A stretch of 64,000 nucleotides of DNA, from positions 365,917 through 429,916 of the forward strand of contig NW_006497658.1 of assembly GCF_000471905.2 (NCBI RefSeq). Reading direction: 5' to 3'. This document shows, in pieces, positions 13,601-28,600 of the stretch (positions are counted from its first letter, which is position 1; the number at the start of each line of letters is the position of its first letter). The notes beneath the pieces are model-generated. The model did not search any database. It was not told the origin of the DNA and saw only the letters and a list, made by a program, of their open reading frames with translations. A program made the translations under genes and the position numbers. This DNA is from Amborella trichopoda (taxonomy: Eukaryota > Streptophyta > Magnoliopsida > Amborellales > Amborellaceae).

Positions 13601-16600
13601 TTATAATGCAAATCTATCAGTATCTCTATCCAATTCAAAACTCATGGGTTCATTATTTCCCCACTCTCCTTTGTTTGTAATGCACAGCTGTATGCTATTA
13701 ATGTTCTAAATAAGTTGATATACACTTTCATGCGCATGTGTTTGTTTATTTAGTTGATTTTGTTGGTTTCGGTCCCAAAAAAAATGATGGGAAAGGAAGG
13801 AAAGAAATTAATTCCATCATCTTTCTTTTTGAAATTGTCAATTCTTGTAAATCCATCATCTTTTCGATCCTCGAACAATTGCAGAATGCTCAATAATGGC
13901 GGAATATTTAGGTTCGCAATTGCACATCAATGGAGAAGAGAAGTTCTCTCCTTGTTTCTTTCATAAGAAAATGCTATACACCAGAACCTCCACTTGATGG
14001 GGGATCCAACTTCTTTTAATACAAGCAATGAAAAAAAAAATTGAAATTAAACTCCAAAAGATGCCTCCCATCTTCCTTTAAGTTACGTCCTCTCTCTCAA
14101 ATTCCTTACTCTTTAGGACTTCACATGACTGATTCTGTTAGAAAAGCATGGCATGAAAGAGAGAGGGAGAGAGATTCTTTTATGAAAGAAGGGGCAGAGT
14201 GGTGTGTGTAAAACCCGACTTTGCATATGCCATTGACTCGACAATAATTACATGATACAATAATATATATATATATATATATTTATTTGTATTTATGCAT
14301 ATGCATTGACTTGACAATTATCACATGGTAAAAATAATATGAAATGACTATTATACACTTTATTTTTTTATTTTTTTAATTTTTTTTGAAATGTTAATCT
14401 TTGAATTGCATTAGAGAAGTTGGGGTACAGATTGTGGTTGTCCGAGAGAGCCCTCTAGGCGGGTCTCTCGGTACAAAAAAGGTTAGTAGACCCTATACAA
14501 AATGTGGGCTTATAAACCTGCCCGATTACAAAGGATTTCCGATTATAATACATTTTATTAAGCACATATTATTAACACCCTTAGCTATACCGAATCCCCC
14601 GGTCTCTTCCGATTCATTGTAGGGACTAGTGATTCCTAAGTTCATGTCATATCATAGCATACCTTTTTTTTTCCCATTTGAGAGATATTCTTTCGTGAAA
14701 GAAGGGGGGGAGTGGTGTGTGTAAAACCTGACTTTGCATATGCTATTGACTTGACAATTATTACATGGTAATATATAATAAGCGTCTACGCAATGGAGGC
14801 TTGGCAGTAACACTGAGGTGATGAAGCTCTTGTATTCATCCCTTGAGCCAACAAGGACAAAGAATTCTCTCTTTATTACTGCACATTATCGGATCATGGC
14901 AAGCTGATCACAAACCCTATAATTCTGTGTATTATCGCTTGCTTGTGTTGTTGAAGTGCAAGCTTTAAGTGCATCACACGTGCCTCAGCCTCCTGTAAGA
15001 AGGATTCATGTAAAGCCTAATTTTGTGGCTTTGGGCATTCCTGTTAACTTTGAAGAGGATTTCTTCTGAGAGACTTGCACTGGTCCATTCAATGAGTTGC
15101 TCGTCTGTGGCAACCCATTGTTCATATGCGGGGTTTGTGAGGGAGACTTCCTTTGTTTTCTGAGTCTCATCAAATCTCATATTTGGTAAGGAGTATAAAA
15201 GAAGGTTTTGAAGAACCATCTAAATGTCCTATAAGTTATTGACCTTGAACAACTGGTTCAATGTCATGAACTGGGATGATGTCAACTTTGTACCAACCAT
15301 AAAACATGGGTTGAAAAAAGATATTATGTTGGCTAGAAGGTGAAATGGAAATTGGGAAGCAAGAGAAAACGTTGCTGGATTGCTAGGTACATGATACCCA
15401 AGAGGGAGAAAAGTGGTACATGTGATCCTAGATGGAGAAAATTGGGCACTTGCTGCTGAACAGCTAGGTGTGTGGTTAGACAAGTGATGCCCTCGAGTAA
15501 GAAAACTGGCACTTGATGCGCTAGAGGGAGAAATTATAGAAAGTAGTTTTGTGATGGAGAATATGTTTGCATAAGAATATGAAACCCTAAAAGAGGAGAG
15601 AACTAGGGTTTTAAAGAAGAACATTAGGAGATAGAAGAAAGTTGGCAGAGAGAATATTAAGGTTTTAAGTAGGTAAGATGAAGAGGAGAGAGATGATGAT
15701 GGATAATGCGGCGAGAAATTAGTTACCATTGAATATAATGGTTAATCGCAGTGAGAACCCAGTTAACAACGACAATAACGGTTAATCACAGTGAGATCTC
15801 AGTTAACCACACTGGGAATTCGGCTTGATGAAATACTACGAGTCATGAATGAAGCAATCATCAAAGACTTAACAAACCTGAACAAATAAAAGATGTGCTT
15901 AGTATGGAACCTGAGGCATGAGATGCTCTAATTATCTTCCAGGTATTCAACACCCCGTACTTTGATTTCCAAGATGCAATAGGGGGCCCTGGGGAGGACG
16001 CCTCTAGGACTCAACTGGCCCAGTGAAGCACTGTAACTCTCTTTAGTTTGCACAACCAAAGAGCAGGCTAGAGACACAAACGCTAAACTTATTTGCTGTC
16101 TATGGAGAAAATAGATCATACTTTAATGGTGAGGAAAAGGTTCAATGGATGTTTGCCCTAGAGAGAGAAAAACCCCATAGTAGAGGAAATATCATCTAAA
16201 GTACAGTAATTAAGAAGATGAAGAAAATGTAAATCAATGAGGAAAAATAACCTGCTCTTTCTAGAATTTGGGGTTCATATATAGACCCTTCAAAAAATAA
16301 TGATACCTGGAACAAGTTCCACTGGTCAACAAGGAGGTGTGCTGCTAGTATAAGCTATCTAGGAGGTGGGCAAGCATTTGTCTACAAAGAGATAGGCAGC
16401 CATTGGCCAAAAAAGAGGTGGACTTGGTGGGGTAGGTTATGCTTGAATTAAAGAGGATTTTTTGATGGGATAGGATTTCCATATGATTAACACTTTTTCA
16501 TTGGTACGAGTACGATGTGGGTGTTAGACATGGCCACAGGTTATCAAACTCTTTAAGCCTTAAAAAATAGTTGGTGTGTGTGTGTGTGTGTATCTTTTGT

Positions 16601-19600
16601 GAATAGTGCTTATATACATAATTTTTTGTGTTTTGTGTGGGCATCTTTTATGTATAAAGCACAATGTTTTTTGGGTAAATGTATAAAGCACAACTTTGGT
16701 TCGTGCATACGCGTTATTCAATAATTGCTCTGGCATGGGTTCGGCATGGTAACTTAGCTTTATACCTCCCTAAGGCCAAATGCTTCTCCCATGTTTTATG
16801 CTCCCAATGCTCCCTCAGGTAAAAACACTCTATCTAATATTATTAATGAAGCCCATATCAGGGGATGTAATTTTCTTCAATCCCACAATTAACCCAAGGG
16901 CCAACCTCAAAATATGCATTCAATATCTACATGAATAAAAACAATTTCCTAATACTCCATGGAGATTCATCCAATTTTTGGACATTCATTCCTAAGTTTT
17001 TAAATTGTCAACTTTCAATTATCTTTTAAAAATACTCATTTAAGGTGGATCCAGAAATTTTTTAAATAAAAAAATGCTCTAAGAAAGTCTCTTACTAGAG
17101 GAAGTATGCAGTATAATCCTTCATATGATCTGTCAATAATAGTAGCAATATATTGATTCTAAGCCATATATTGAACAGCTTTGGTCAGTGAGGTGAGTAA
17201 CTGCTTCAGTGGAGGATCCGGGAGGTTCATGTTATAACTTTTGTTTTTTACCAGTGATTCGAAATTGGACTGGATCGCACAATTTTCCCATTTTGGACAG
17301 AAACCAGTGGGGAACTGGTCTGAATCCCCATGGAATTGGGACTTGGATCATTTCCCCTGCAAAAATTTCTGTGAAATATTGTTTTTAGAGTGATTGAGAA
17401 TGTTAAACATTGTTACGACTTAGGATAGGTTGCATGCTAAGATTTGGGCGATACAATGGAAGATTAGGGTAGTTACCTTCCCATTATAAAGGTGTAAGAA
17501 AGATAGAATTTCCAATTACAAAGGAACTAGAAAGATAGGATCTCCAATAATTGGAAAGGACCTAGAAAGATAGGATCTCCAATCTAAACATTAAAAAATG
17601 CATTTGACTAAGATTTACAATATAAATCTTGGTCATTTTAATAAAATGCTTCACTCATTTAGTAATTTTTTCAAAAGAAGCACCTTATCGAAATGAAGTT
17701 TGAATATTGTAACGTAACAAGGAATTCATTTAAGTAGACCAATTTTTTGCAATTTGCACCCATAATGTTTTCTTTACAACCAAACATGGGTGACAATATA
17801 AGATGATTTTGGTTGGGCTAGCAAAATACAGGGCAAAAGAAATATCGAATAAAATGTAGTTAGAACTTTGTAAATGTAGAGCACATGAATTTGTTGAGCC
17901 TTTTGCATACTTCTAACTCATGACTTGGAATCACATGCCTCGAACATGACAAGACATTAGAATAACATGCTTCTATTATTATAAGCCTTCATTAGTTTTC
18001 ACTTTCCTTTTTTATTAGGCCTCCCCAAGCATTTCTATCCATATAAACTAATCTGAGGCGAACATTAAAGAAAAAAAAATAAAGACAAGTTGGGAGGCCA
18101 AATTCGAAAGGCAAAAGAACAAGTTGGGAGAAACTTGGTGACTACTACAGTACATTCCAAGAGAAAATATATTGGGCATTGCATGGTGTTTTTAATAATA
18201 CGATAAGCTTATGCAATTTTTTGTTTTGATTAGATGTCTAATTTATCATTGCATGGTGTTTTCTCTTTTGTATTTCTATTGTCTATGCGAATTTAGAGTT
18301 AACCAAGTTCTAAGTGAAAAAACATCTCTGATTTTTCAATTACCTTTAGGTAAGAAAAACCAAAAAGGTTAAATGTGCGATAGAAACAAGGAGCTCATGA
18401 AGACATGTGCGCGATGAGTAAGAGCTTAATATCATGTAAAAGATCTTCCACATGTTATGTGTTAGGCCAAATGTACATCAACATATCCTCACATGACCAT
18501 AAAGGTAGAGAAAAAGATTAAAACAAAAGGTGTACGTTGACTATGGGTCTCTACACTATATTAGAAGACAAGCAGAAAATTTTAAAAAATGAGTTTTGTT
18601 TTGAAGCATTGATAAATAAAGCTAACAAAATTGTCCATATATGCTTTTTTTTATTTTATACAATATCAGCATTGTCTAGACTATGTGCATGCACGTGCTG
18701 CTGTTTGTGTGTGTATGTGTGTGTGTGTATGTGCGTGCATGCACGCCCAGCAAGATGAGGAGCATGCTTGCTTGAGAAATCAAACTGCTAGTGATTGCAA
18801 GATGGATGCATTGCTAAATAAAAGTTGCAAGTATCGGATGCACATAATTCATACTAGAATTGATGGAGAATTCAAGAATTCAGCAAAATCATCGTGAGGA
18901 GCGCACTAGTATTTGATTGTGGTACTAGTAGGAAATAACAAGGTTTGTGAACTAGAGGTTTGAGATGTGTATCCTTTCTCTATATTTAGCATTTGAATAA
19001 GGAAAAGCTTAATATTAAAATAAATGAGATTATAGAATATAATATTGTGTTATATAATTCTTTTGGAAGAAGAATCCAACACATTTTGAGAAGAATCTAG
19101 TCGAGTTAACTTCCATTTGTACATGTTCTGAAGACTCCTCTCTTTGTGATTCTTTGAAAGGAAGAGTCTAGCCATGTCCATGCTGTAACTGTCATTGTAC
19201 CTATGTCCAGCAGATAGTTACCCGATCGCATACCAAGGTAGCAATTCCGGTTTGGAGTTGGGACACCGCAATTCCTAGGATGAAACACGAATTTGGAAGC
19301 TAGAAATCACGTTTCCTAGTTTTGTGGAATGTGTTCCAAATTATTATGTGAATCTCGATTCTTGGAAGGTTGGAATCTAGATTCCATATCATCGAATTTG
19401 TGATTCATAGTTGCATAGCAACGTGATATAATATGTGCGAGACGTTGATTCCAAGTTTTTAGGAATTGTGAATCCATGTTGTTTGGAAGCGAGTTCCACA
19501 TGAACAAAAAGCATAGTTCTTAGATATACCAAACAATGTTTCGATCAACATCAAATCAAGTTCTAATGACACATAATCAAGATTCAACGCATTTATTGAA

Positions 19601-22600
19601 TGAAATATGCTTACAAATTATGTGTTGCGGGAGGAGCTTCAGGAACCTATTCAATGTCAGTAGAGGAGTTCTAGGAACTCTTTCGTATCATGTTACAATT
19701 TTGTGCAAGGTGAAGTACCTATGCTTTGGGTTTTGAGACTGTGATGTTGTGAGAACCAAAACGCCTTAAAAAACTCTTGAGATGAGTCCACGTACAATAA
19801 TCTTTACCAAGTTACCTAACAGATTCATCAATTTATAAATCACAAAGTGGGTGGCAGTCTGACCTCAAGATAAGACATTTGGGTGGAAGCCCCACCTCAT
19901 GGTAAGATGTTCATAAACGATGCTCCCAATAACCAATGCTTATTATTGATCATTTACTATGCCAAATAAAGGATTATGTGGGGCATATTTGGTGGTTGAT
20001 CAGTAAAATACCTATAAATGATCATCTATCGACTACGATACTAAGTCGCCTACGATACGAAGTAAAATGTTTATCATTCGATGTCTCATTGTATATTTGG
20101 TGGGGTATGGACTGAAACCCCTAAAAGAAAAAAAAAAAAACAACAAAAAAAACAAAAAAAGAATGGGTTAACGGTGTATGAAATTCATGGCCACTTGCGG
20201 CCTTTGGATTTTGAGGAAAATGCAACATCTTGGTCTTTCAATATAATACCAAGCTATGGTATCATCCATGGTATTTGCTAGGTTTTACATAGCTAATTTG
20301 GGTCAAGCTATGGTATCATGTATGTCTATTCCCCCAATGATTTATTTCAAACTTTAAATCTTTTCTCACAAAATACTTCTCTCCTATACCGGAGGTGATG
20401 GGTGCACGATTCTTGAATTGTGGGAGTGTTAATTCCCAATCGATGGGGACAATGATTCTAGTAATGTAGAAATCACAATTCCTATTTTGTCGGATTACGG
20501 TTCCGGAAGTCATTGAACCATGGGCGGCACATGTGCGATTCATGAAGGAGATTCAATTCAAATATGATGGGATACCGATTGCTACAAATAAGAATCACTG
20601 TTCCTATTTTATTGGATCGCAATTCCGATTATTGGGAATCACGCATCCAATGGATTTCATTGTTCCGATGGCAATTCCAAGATTAGAAATCATCTAGCAC
20701 ATGCGATTCTGCAATTTCGATTCCTGAAATGAATCGGAATCACAGGCGTTTCCAACAAGTATAGTTCAGCCCTGTCCCAACTGAGTTCGTAGCCTAAGGT
20801 GAAGAATCCTTCGAACAGAGATCAACTAACAAGATGGAGATCCTTGTGGACTATTTAGTCGTTCCATATTATTTGTTCAAGGTGAGCATAATGGCCCCAT
20901 CTTCAAGGGTGGGGACATGGTGGTGTGTGAGTGGATTAGAGATTTGGTTATATCTTGTGCTCTTATCCTTATCGAGTTCCATGGTGAAGCAGAATTGGTG
21001 GGAGATTGGTTGTTGTTGACGCATTCCGGTCCTACTAGTGATATCATTCAAAGAGAATCAGTGTGAACATGCATAGAGGATCAGTATGGACCTTGGTTTG
21101 CTCAGGATATCAGACGAAAATACAATTTGCCAAAAATATATTGGATGGGCATGGATACGGAGTAATGATACGTAGGTCGAATATCCCTCTCGTATGGTTT
21201 GGGTCCTGAATTTGACAAACTAGTGGTAAGTTCAATTGTTTTTTGAGAAAACCAGTAAACACCAATTCTTAAGTGATGCTTCTCAAGTGTCTTGGGTGCT
21301 AACTGATCGAGGGATGTATAACTGAGCCGTGTTTAGTTAATGGTGAGGTGGTCAATTCTTCAGCATTGTTAATTAGAACTGGGTGGACAAAGTGGAGATG
21401 TGCTTCCGGAATCCTATGCGATCATCGCATACCAGTAAAACTGAAGGGGAAGTTCTATAGGACAGCTGTGAGACAGGTCATGCTTTATGGGACAATGATG
21501 GGTGGTCAAGGAACAAAATATTCATAGAATGAGTATAATTGAGATGAGGATGTTGAGATGAATGAGTAACAAGACATAAAAGGATAGAATTTGAAACGAA
21601 TACATCCAAGGGAACTTAGGGGTGGTTCTAATAGGTGATAAGATGAGGGGAAGTAGACTTAGGTGGTCTGGCTATGTGTAGCTCGACCTATAGCAACACT
21701 TGTTAGGAGGGCAATTCGGTTCAAGTGGAAGGCTCTAAAAGGGGAAGGGGAAGGCCCAAAAGGACATGGATGGATGGAAGTAGTGAGAAGAGATATGGTA
21801 ACTTACGGTCTGGCTCAAGGTATGTCCTTTGATAGAGCGGAATGTCCAAACAAGTTTTGTGTAGCCGAACCCAATTAGTTGGAATAAGGCTCGGATAATG
21901 ATGCTAAACATGGAGTGGACATAATGTTTAATGTTTTAGATTTGGGAGTAATGCTTCTGCCATTGACTGCTGTATGAGTTCACTTGTATGCAGACAAGAA
22001 TATAGAAAAGGATCAATTCAAAGAACATCAATGGAAAAAGTGTAACTCCACTTGAGATCCATGAGGGCCAATTTTGGTTGTTGCATTTGTTTTGAGCTTG
22101 CCTATGGAAACTTCGGTGGGGGCACTACTTTTGGCCTGGTTCTGTGAGCATGATTCGCATTGGTAGGAAAATGAAAAACTGTTCTTGTCGTAGGCTTTAA
22201 ATTCAGAATTTTCTGTGGTTCCCAATTGTTGTAATTTTTTGTATATGCATGCATACACACACACGCACACATATATATAATTGTTATGCAGTATCTACAT
22301 TTGTTGTTATCATATATATTTCTATGAATGTATGTACCTATGCATGTCCATGCATGTATGTTTGTTGGTGCATCATGCACTCCAATTCAATTTATATTTG
22401 TCACCCTACTGTCATAGAGCCTTTGTAATATACAAAATTATTGCAGTTTGTGGTGTGGACTGTTGGTATTCATTACAATGGTCTCTTTTGTGTGTTTATC
22501 ACAATTGATGCTGAGTATTTGAGCATTGCCTCCATGATTGCTATGACTCAGAGTTATAGCTTAAAGTGATTTCTGTGACAATTTTGACCTGTAATGTTGG

Positions 22601-25600
22601 TTGTTGTTTATGAAATTTCATGCAATTTTGTGATGCTATATCATCAGAAGTCTAGTTTTGCTGCACAAATTGGTATGTACTGTTGGGTTTTGTGACAACC
22701 TTTGGCAACTGAAGTTGGTTTGTCTAAGTTGGTGTTGTATCATTCTGGATGACCTTTCGGTAGATTTTATTAAAGATTTTATGTCTAAGTTGGTGTTGTA
22801 TCTTTCTGGATGACCTTTTGGTAGATTTTATTAAAGATTTTATTGGAAATGTGTACTTAAGTTGATGGATACAGAATATTTGTGCTCACAAATATGGTGA
22901 TTTTGATTCTTCTTTTTTTCCCATGCAGAACAGGTTGAGAAGGAAAGGGAACGTGTTCTTGTTCATTGCATGTCAGGGCAAAACAGGTTGATTATTTTTG
23001 TTATATGATCTTATAATTGACAGGCATGTTGTATCTTATATCCTATTCAATGATTGAATAACTCGCATCACCATTGGAACAGATCCCCAGCTATTGTAAT
23101 TGCATACCTCATGAAATGCAAAAGATGGAGACTCGCTCAGAGTTACCAATGGGTTAAGGATCGCAGGCCATCAGTGAACCTTAGTCCAGGTAATTTCATG
23201 TCACTATTCAATCTCATGGAATTACCGTCTGTCCAAATCTCTGCTTTCATGTTACAACTTATAGAATTATGATGGGAATTTCCTTCTAGTTTATGGATGA
23301 CACTAAGTTAGGACTTGTGCACTTTTGATAGTAACATCTAGTATTGCCCTGAGGTATGTGTGATTTGTGATTCTCGTAATTGGCTTGATTAGGGCTATAG
23401 TGGTGTGGCCCTTTGTCTACTCTCTTCCTTAACTTCTAAGGACACTGAATTAGATGGATACTTCTGAAACTGTTTTACTTGGGTGGGCCTTGGAATGGGC
23501 CAAAAAACACATATTAGTGGTTCTTATTTTGGATAATTGAATAAAAATAATTATTATAATGAGCACATATAGTTTGTTCCTGTGGGAGCAGAATGTTTCA
23601 CTTCCTCCCTCAGGCAAAAGGCTCAGGAGGATTTTCTTGATCAAATCCACAAAAGAATCGCCATATGAACGCTTTCAGAAAAGGAAAAGGGGATCTTAAG
23701 TTCGTAAACGCATTCATCTGACCCATAGTTACAGGGATCTTCTAAGGAAAAGGATTCACTCCGCTTTGAAAGCTCAATCCCTCGCTCCGAGACACAGACC
23801 TCAATTCCAGGCGATTCCGTGATATTTGGGATCTCATTTCGGGAAATTAGGGAGCTTGATTCCATGTAAATGTGATCCAGATGCCTATGCCAAAAATCAT
23901 TCTATAATCCAGCGGAACCACGATTCCACCAACTTGGAACCGATTATCCTCTACTTTCAGAAGTTTCACCAGCATATGTTTTGTCCCAATTACAATGGAG
24001 TGTGGATCTCCAATTTTTCAATACCAAAAAACTTTCTGAATGTTGTGATTTCCTACGTATTGTGTAGTACACAACTATTCACACCTTGTGATTTGTGTCT
24101 TGTATCTCATTTCAAAGAATGGCAACAATTGTGAGCAAGGAGAAAGAAGGAAGGAGTGGAAGGGTCGTGCTGGAGAATATTGAGGAATGAGGACGTGATC
24201 AATGCGCTTCACTTCATTGGGCCTAGTTCATTGGGTCATGTCCACTTCATGTAGGACTTCTATCATTTGAGTATTGATCAACCAATTCGAGCCCCTCGTG
24301 GGCTTGCCTTTCTGGTGATGGAATAACATGTATGCTTGGAAAATGTGACTTCTCGTTTGTATGTCATTGAGCCCCTAGCAATCCTTTCTAAATGTTGTGA
24401 TTTCCTATGTATTGTGTAGTACACACTATTCACACCTTGTGATTTGTGTCTTGTGTTTAATTTCAAAGAAAGGCAACAAGTGTGAGCAAGGAGAAAAGAG
24501 GGGAAGGAGACACAAAAGTTAGTCGCGCTACGGTTATATTAAGGAATGACGACATGATCAATACGCTTCACTTCATTGGGGCTAGTTCATTGGTCATGTC
24601 CACTTCCTGTAGGACTTCTATCGTTTGAGTATTAGGCAACAAATTCAAGCCCTTGGTGGGCTTGCCTTACGGGTGATGGAATAACATGTATACTTGGAAA
24701 ATGTGAGGTCCTTCTCGTTTCTATGTCATTGAACCCCTAGCAATCCTTGCCGAGGTCAAGGACACAAAGCTCTCTTCGTGCCCTAGGACTCATGTAGACT
24801 ATATTGGATTTAAAGAGAATTTCATTAACATGATTCTTGTCTACTTTGGTAGTTGGTTTTGTGAATTTGGATGAAGCTAAACATATTGTTCATTGGAATT
24901 CGCTCTCAAATTACAATACATGGAAAAGTGAACTTTAGGAATCTCAATCCTATGCACAGTGGAACACGATCCTGTTTATTAAGAAACCTATGCGAATAAG
25001 AAACACGCTCCTGTATGGAACACACTCCCTGAAAGTGAGGGATCTCGGTTCCTTTACATGACCATGTATGGACCTTGTTCCCCCCCCTGCCACAGAACTT
25101 CGAGCCTGCCTCACTAGACACTCCCGGTCATGGAGCTCTTGTTGCTACCATTCTGGGTAACTATGATCTAACCATCTGACCATCCAAAAGTTGGGCAGTC
25201 TTTGTTCAATTCTAGGACTTGATTAGTTTTTAGGTAGGAGCAAATGTACATTTTACTCTTGCAGGAGTGTTAAATATTTTTAATGAGATAATTAGGCAAA
25301 GACTAGATGGTCCTACAAGACCATACTCTTCATTGGGCCCTCACCTAAATCCACCACTTTTGATTGTGCGAGGGACCGACAAAAGCTCCAAAATCAGTCT
25401 TAACGTTCAAAATCATTTTCCAATAAGAATTAGGTTTTACTCAAACCCACCCTAGGGATCAAACTGCACTATCCATTTTAGACATTTTATTTGCGAGACT
25501 TGGCTTCAGATTCTTCGCATACGTTTTCAAAACTTTGTGACTTTCCCTGGATATAGGTAAGCTCAAGTTTGGTTATTGGCATCGTTCTTTCCAATTTTTG

Positions 25601-28600
25601 TCTTTGAACCTTTGCTCTTCTAGTTTTTACTTTTCATCTCGTGATGCTCCACATCTCATTTTAATGTATTCTTGCCACAATTAAACCTAGTCACCTAAAT
25701 CTTCAATTATGTTCTATAATCTTGGAAAATAACTCTCTTCTTGCTACCATAAATTTGTTGGACCTTGTTGTTCCAACCTTCTCTTGAACGAGGACAAGTC
25801 CCTCTACCTTCAAGTCTTGGAAAAATTGTTCTCCCAAGCCTTAGACATGTTGTATTCTTCAGTGATCATGAGGGTTAATTTTTGGATTGAGCCTGGGAAC
25901 TAGGGAAGGCCTAGGTCCAAGTTAGCACCTCAGACTCGGCTAGTTCCAGTTAGACTGGGTCGAGTCTTCAAAAAAGAAACAAAAAAGAAAATAAAATCTT
26001 GGAATTGATGGGATTCAATTTGTTCTCATGGTTTTTCACTTGGACCCAGTTTCCTCCTTGTACTGGCACCTAGTTCTCGAGGTTTTCAGTGACTTGTTTG
26101 AATTTAAGTTAAGACTCAATGAGTTTTGGTGCAATGGTTATGTCACGACCACGTAGCCTGGACTCATGTAAAGCATTGAGGCCATTTTGAGATCTTTGCC
26201 TTATGTGTCTGCACTACGAAATTCTCATGCTTAGTTCGATTGGTCAACCACTGTGGAAATCCTTGTTAGTAAAGTAATGCTCTAGATGCAACCAATAAGA
26301 TAATAGAAAAGAAATGCTCTAGTAACAAAACTTGTAAGGCTCGTTTATCACAATATTGTTAAGATTGGACTAGAGGCTGGAACGGTGATGGCACTGATAC
26401 GGTCAAACCAATTGAATCAGACTGGTTCTTTGGTTATTGTCCAATAATTTAAAGATAAAAATATAAGGAAAAAAACAAAAGATTGAGAAAAATGACAAAT
26501 GAATATGAGCTATCAAAATTGGAAAATTTGAGTAATTGACGAAAAGAATTAGATTACTCATTTCACTATTCATATCAATATCAGAATACGGAAAAAAAAA
26601 AAACCACATTCTAAACTAGGGAACAATTTCATGGTTTAGTATTTCCCATTAAACAACCAATGATCAATTTTTAGTATAAATTTAAAAAGATAGGAAATGC
26701 ACAGAATTGTAATTAGGGAAAAATCTCTCTATATATGAATACTCCCTATTTTAAGTGAAGCATTTAAGTATACAGTCCAAAATAAAATTTTGACAAATAA
26801 TTGAAAAACAAGAAAAAGCATTAGTAGACTAAAAAATGTTCCAAATCCACAAATTAAGCATATACCTAAAACATTTTACTATTAAAGCCAAAAACCGCTT
26901 CAGAATGAATGGAAGAAACGACCCAATGCAATTTTTTGGAAAACAAACTTCATTGTTTGTAATTTGTAAAATCCTTAAAAAATAAAACATATTTACAATT
27001 TTTCCAACTTTTTCCAATCCCAAACAAATAAACGCAAAAACAAATGTATTGGACTTGGGGGTAGAAAACTACGGATTGAGTGGCTAGAATATGTTCGGAA
27101 AATTCGCCTGAAGGTTACCCAAATCTTAGTGCTTTCTTCAAGTTAGAATGAGAAAAATTTGGCAGTCTTTTCATTGTGTCTAAAACATTGAAACCCTAAA
27201 TGTTTTTACCAAAATGCCCCTTATCAAACTCGAAAGGGGAAAGGCCCCCTAAAAGTTGACATATTTTGAGTTAAAAATTGAAAAATCCGAAGGTATTTTA
27301 GACCTTATGGGGCCATATTGGACGGGCAAATTTGGTCTCGAACCGGTGGACGGTCCACTTGTTCGAGCCCTGTTCGATTGCCATTCTTGTCTTGGTCGTT
27401 TGGATCGACCAAGACAAGAATGGCCACCGGTCCGGCAGTTCCTATCCGAACAGGCCGGTCTGATCTGGTCTTAAAATCATTGGTTTTTCTTGCTGGGGAT
27501 GTGTGTGCAAGTGCACTCAGCATGTGTATCAATACATATTCCTGTCGTTAAGTTGTGCTAGAACAATTGGAGGGTCAACTTTTTAGTTGCCATTTTTAGT
27601 CTTTTTGTGATTTCTTAATAGGCTGGTGCTCTCTTTTCGATCCCTCTTTCATCCAAATTTTTCTTTTTGTCTTCTTTTCTTGTTATCTTTATTTTTTGTT
27701 ATCTCAACCACGGTGATCATGAATCTGGAAAGAAAGGTAAAATTAGAGATTACACAATAGAATTTTTTAAAATATTTATTATATACCATATGTTTTATAT
27801 TTTAGCAGAGGGACATTTGATGCATGATATACTCTTCCATCATCTATTCATGTTATTGGATGCCTCTAGTAAAGGGTATCGAACCATCTATTCAAGTATG
27901 CATGTATCTGCTCAATCTGCATTATTTTTCAAACTTCAAGTTTTATGATCACAGGCAAAAATATATTGATTTTTGTCAGTATTTTAAAACCTGAACTCAC
28001 TCCATGAACCGTGCAAAGTTAGGTTTGGATGAACTTGGCATGTTCTAAGTTGACCTGGCAAGTCTTGCCCCCACCACATAGAAAAAGTAAAAACAGTTAT
28101 GAAAATATTGGAAAAATAGGAGAACATTAAAAAAAAAATTTAAAAAGAAAAAGAAATAGCGTAAATATTAATTTGAATATGTTTCTGGGCTTGCTTTGAT
28201 ATTTTGTCATTTTTGGCATTGAATTCTAGTGTGTCATTGAATGATATTGCAAATTATGATGACTCAAATCAATATCCAAGTTCTTTTTGTTTGCAGTGTA
28301 AATCATAGAATCATTGAATGACGCATTAGAATTCGATGCCAAAAATGAAAAAATATCAAAGAAAGCCCAGAAACATATTAGTGGGGATGATGGGTCCCTA
28401 CTCATTTTATTGATAATCAGAGAAGGATATACATTCATTTTTCAACCCTTGGTGAGGGAACACTAGAAACATCAGATACAAGAAAAAGATTGAAAATCTG
28501 GGGGCTGAGCACGCTGCACCGTTGCTGCATCGATGAATATCCAAGTTCCATCTTCATATTAAAGAAGTTCAACATTCAACCAAATACACAAAATATACTA

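Noticed and set aside
15229..15729. 166-codon minus-strand open frame
   Set aside because: Ser/Leu/Pro-rich and mostly without similarity. Only its end overlaps the copia gag relic. It looks like retroelement leader sequence rather than a gene.
28176..28379. Hairpin considered as a microRNA gene
   Set aside because: The arms are long and near-perfect like a MITE, and no known mature microRNA was recognised. Kept as an element and a small-RNA candidate only.
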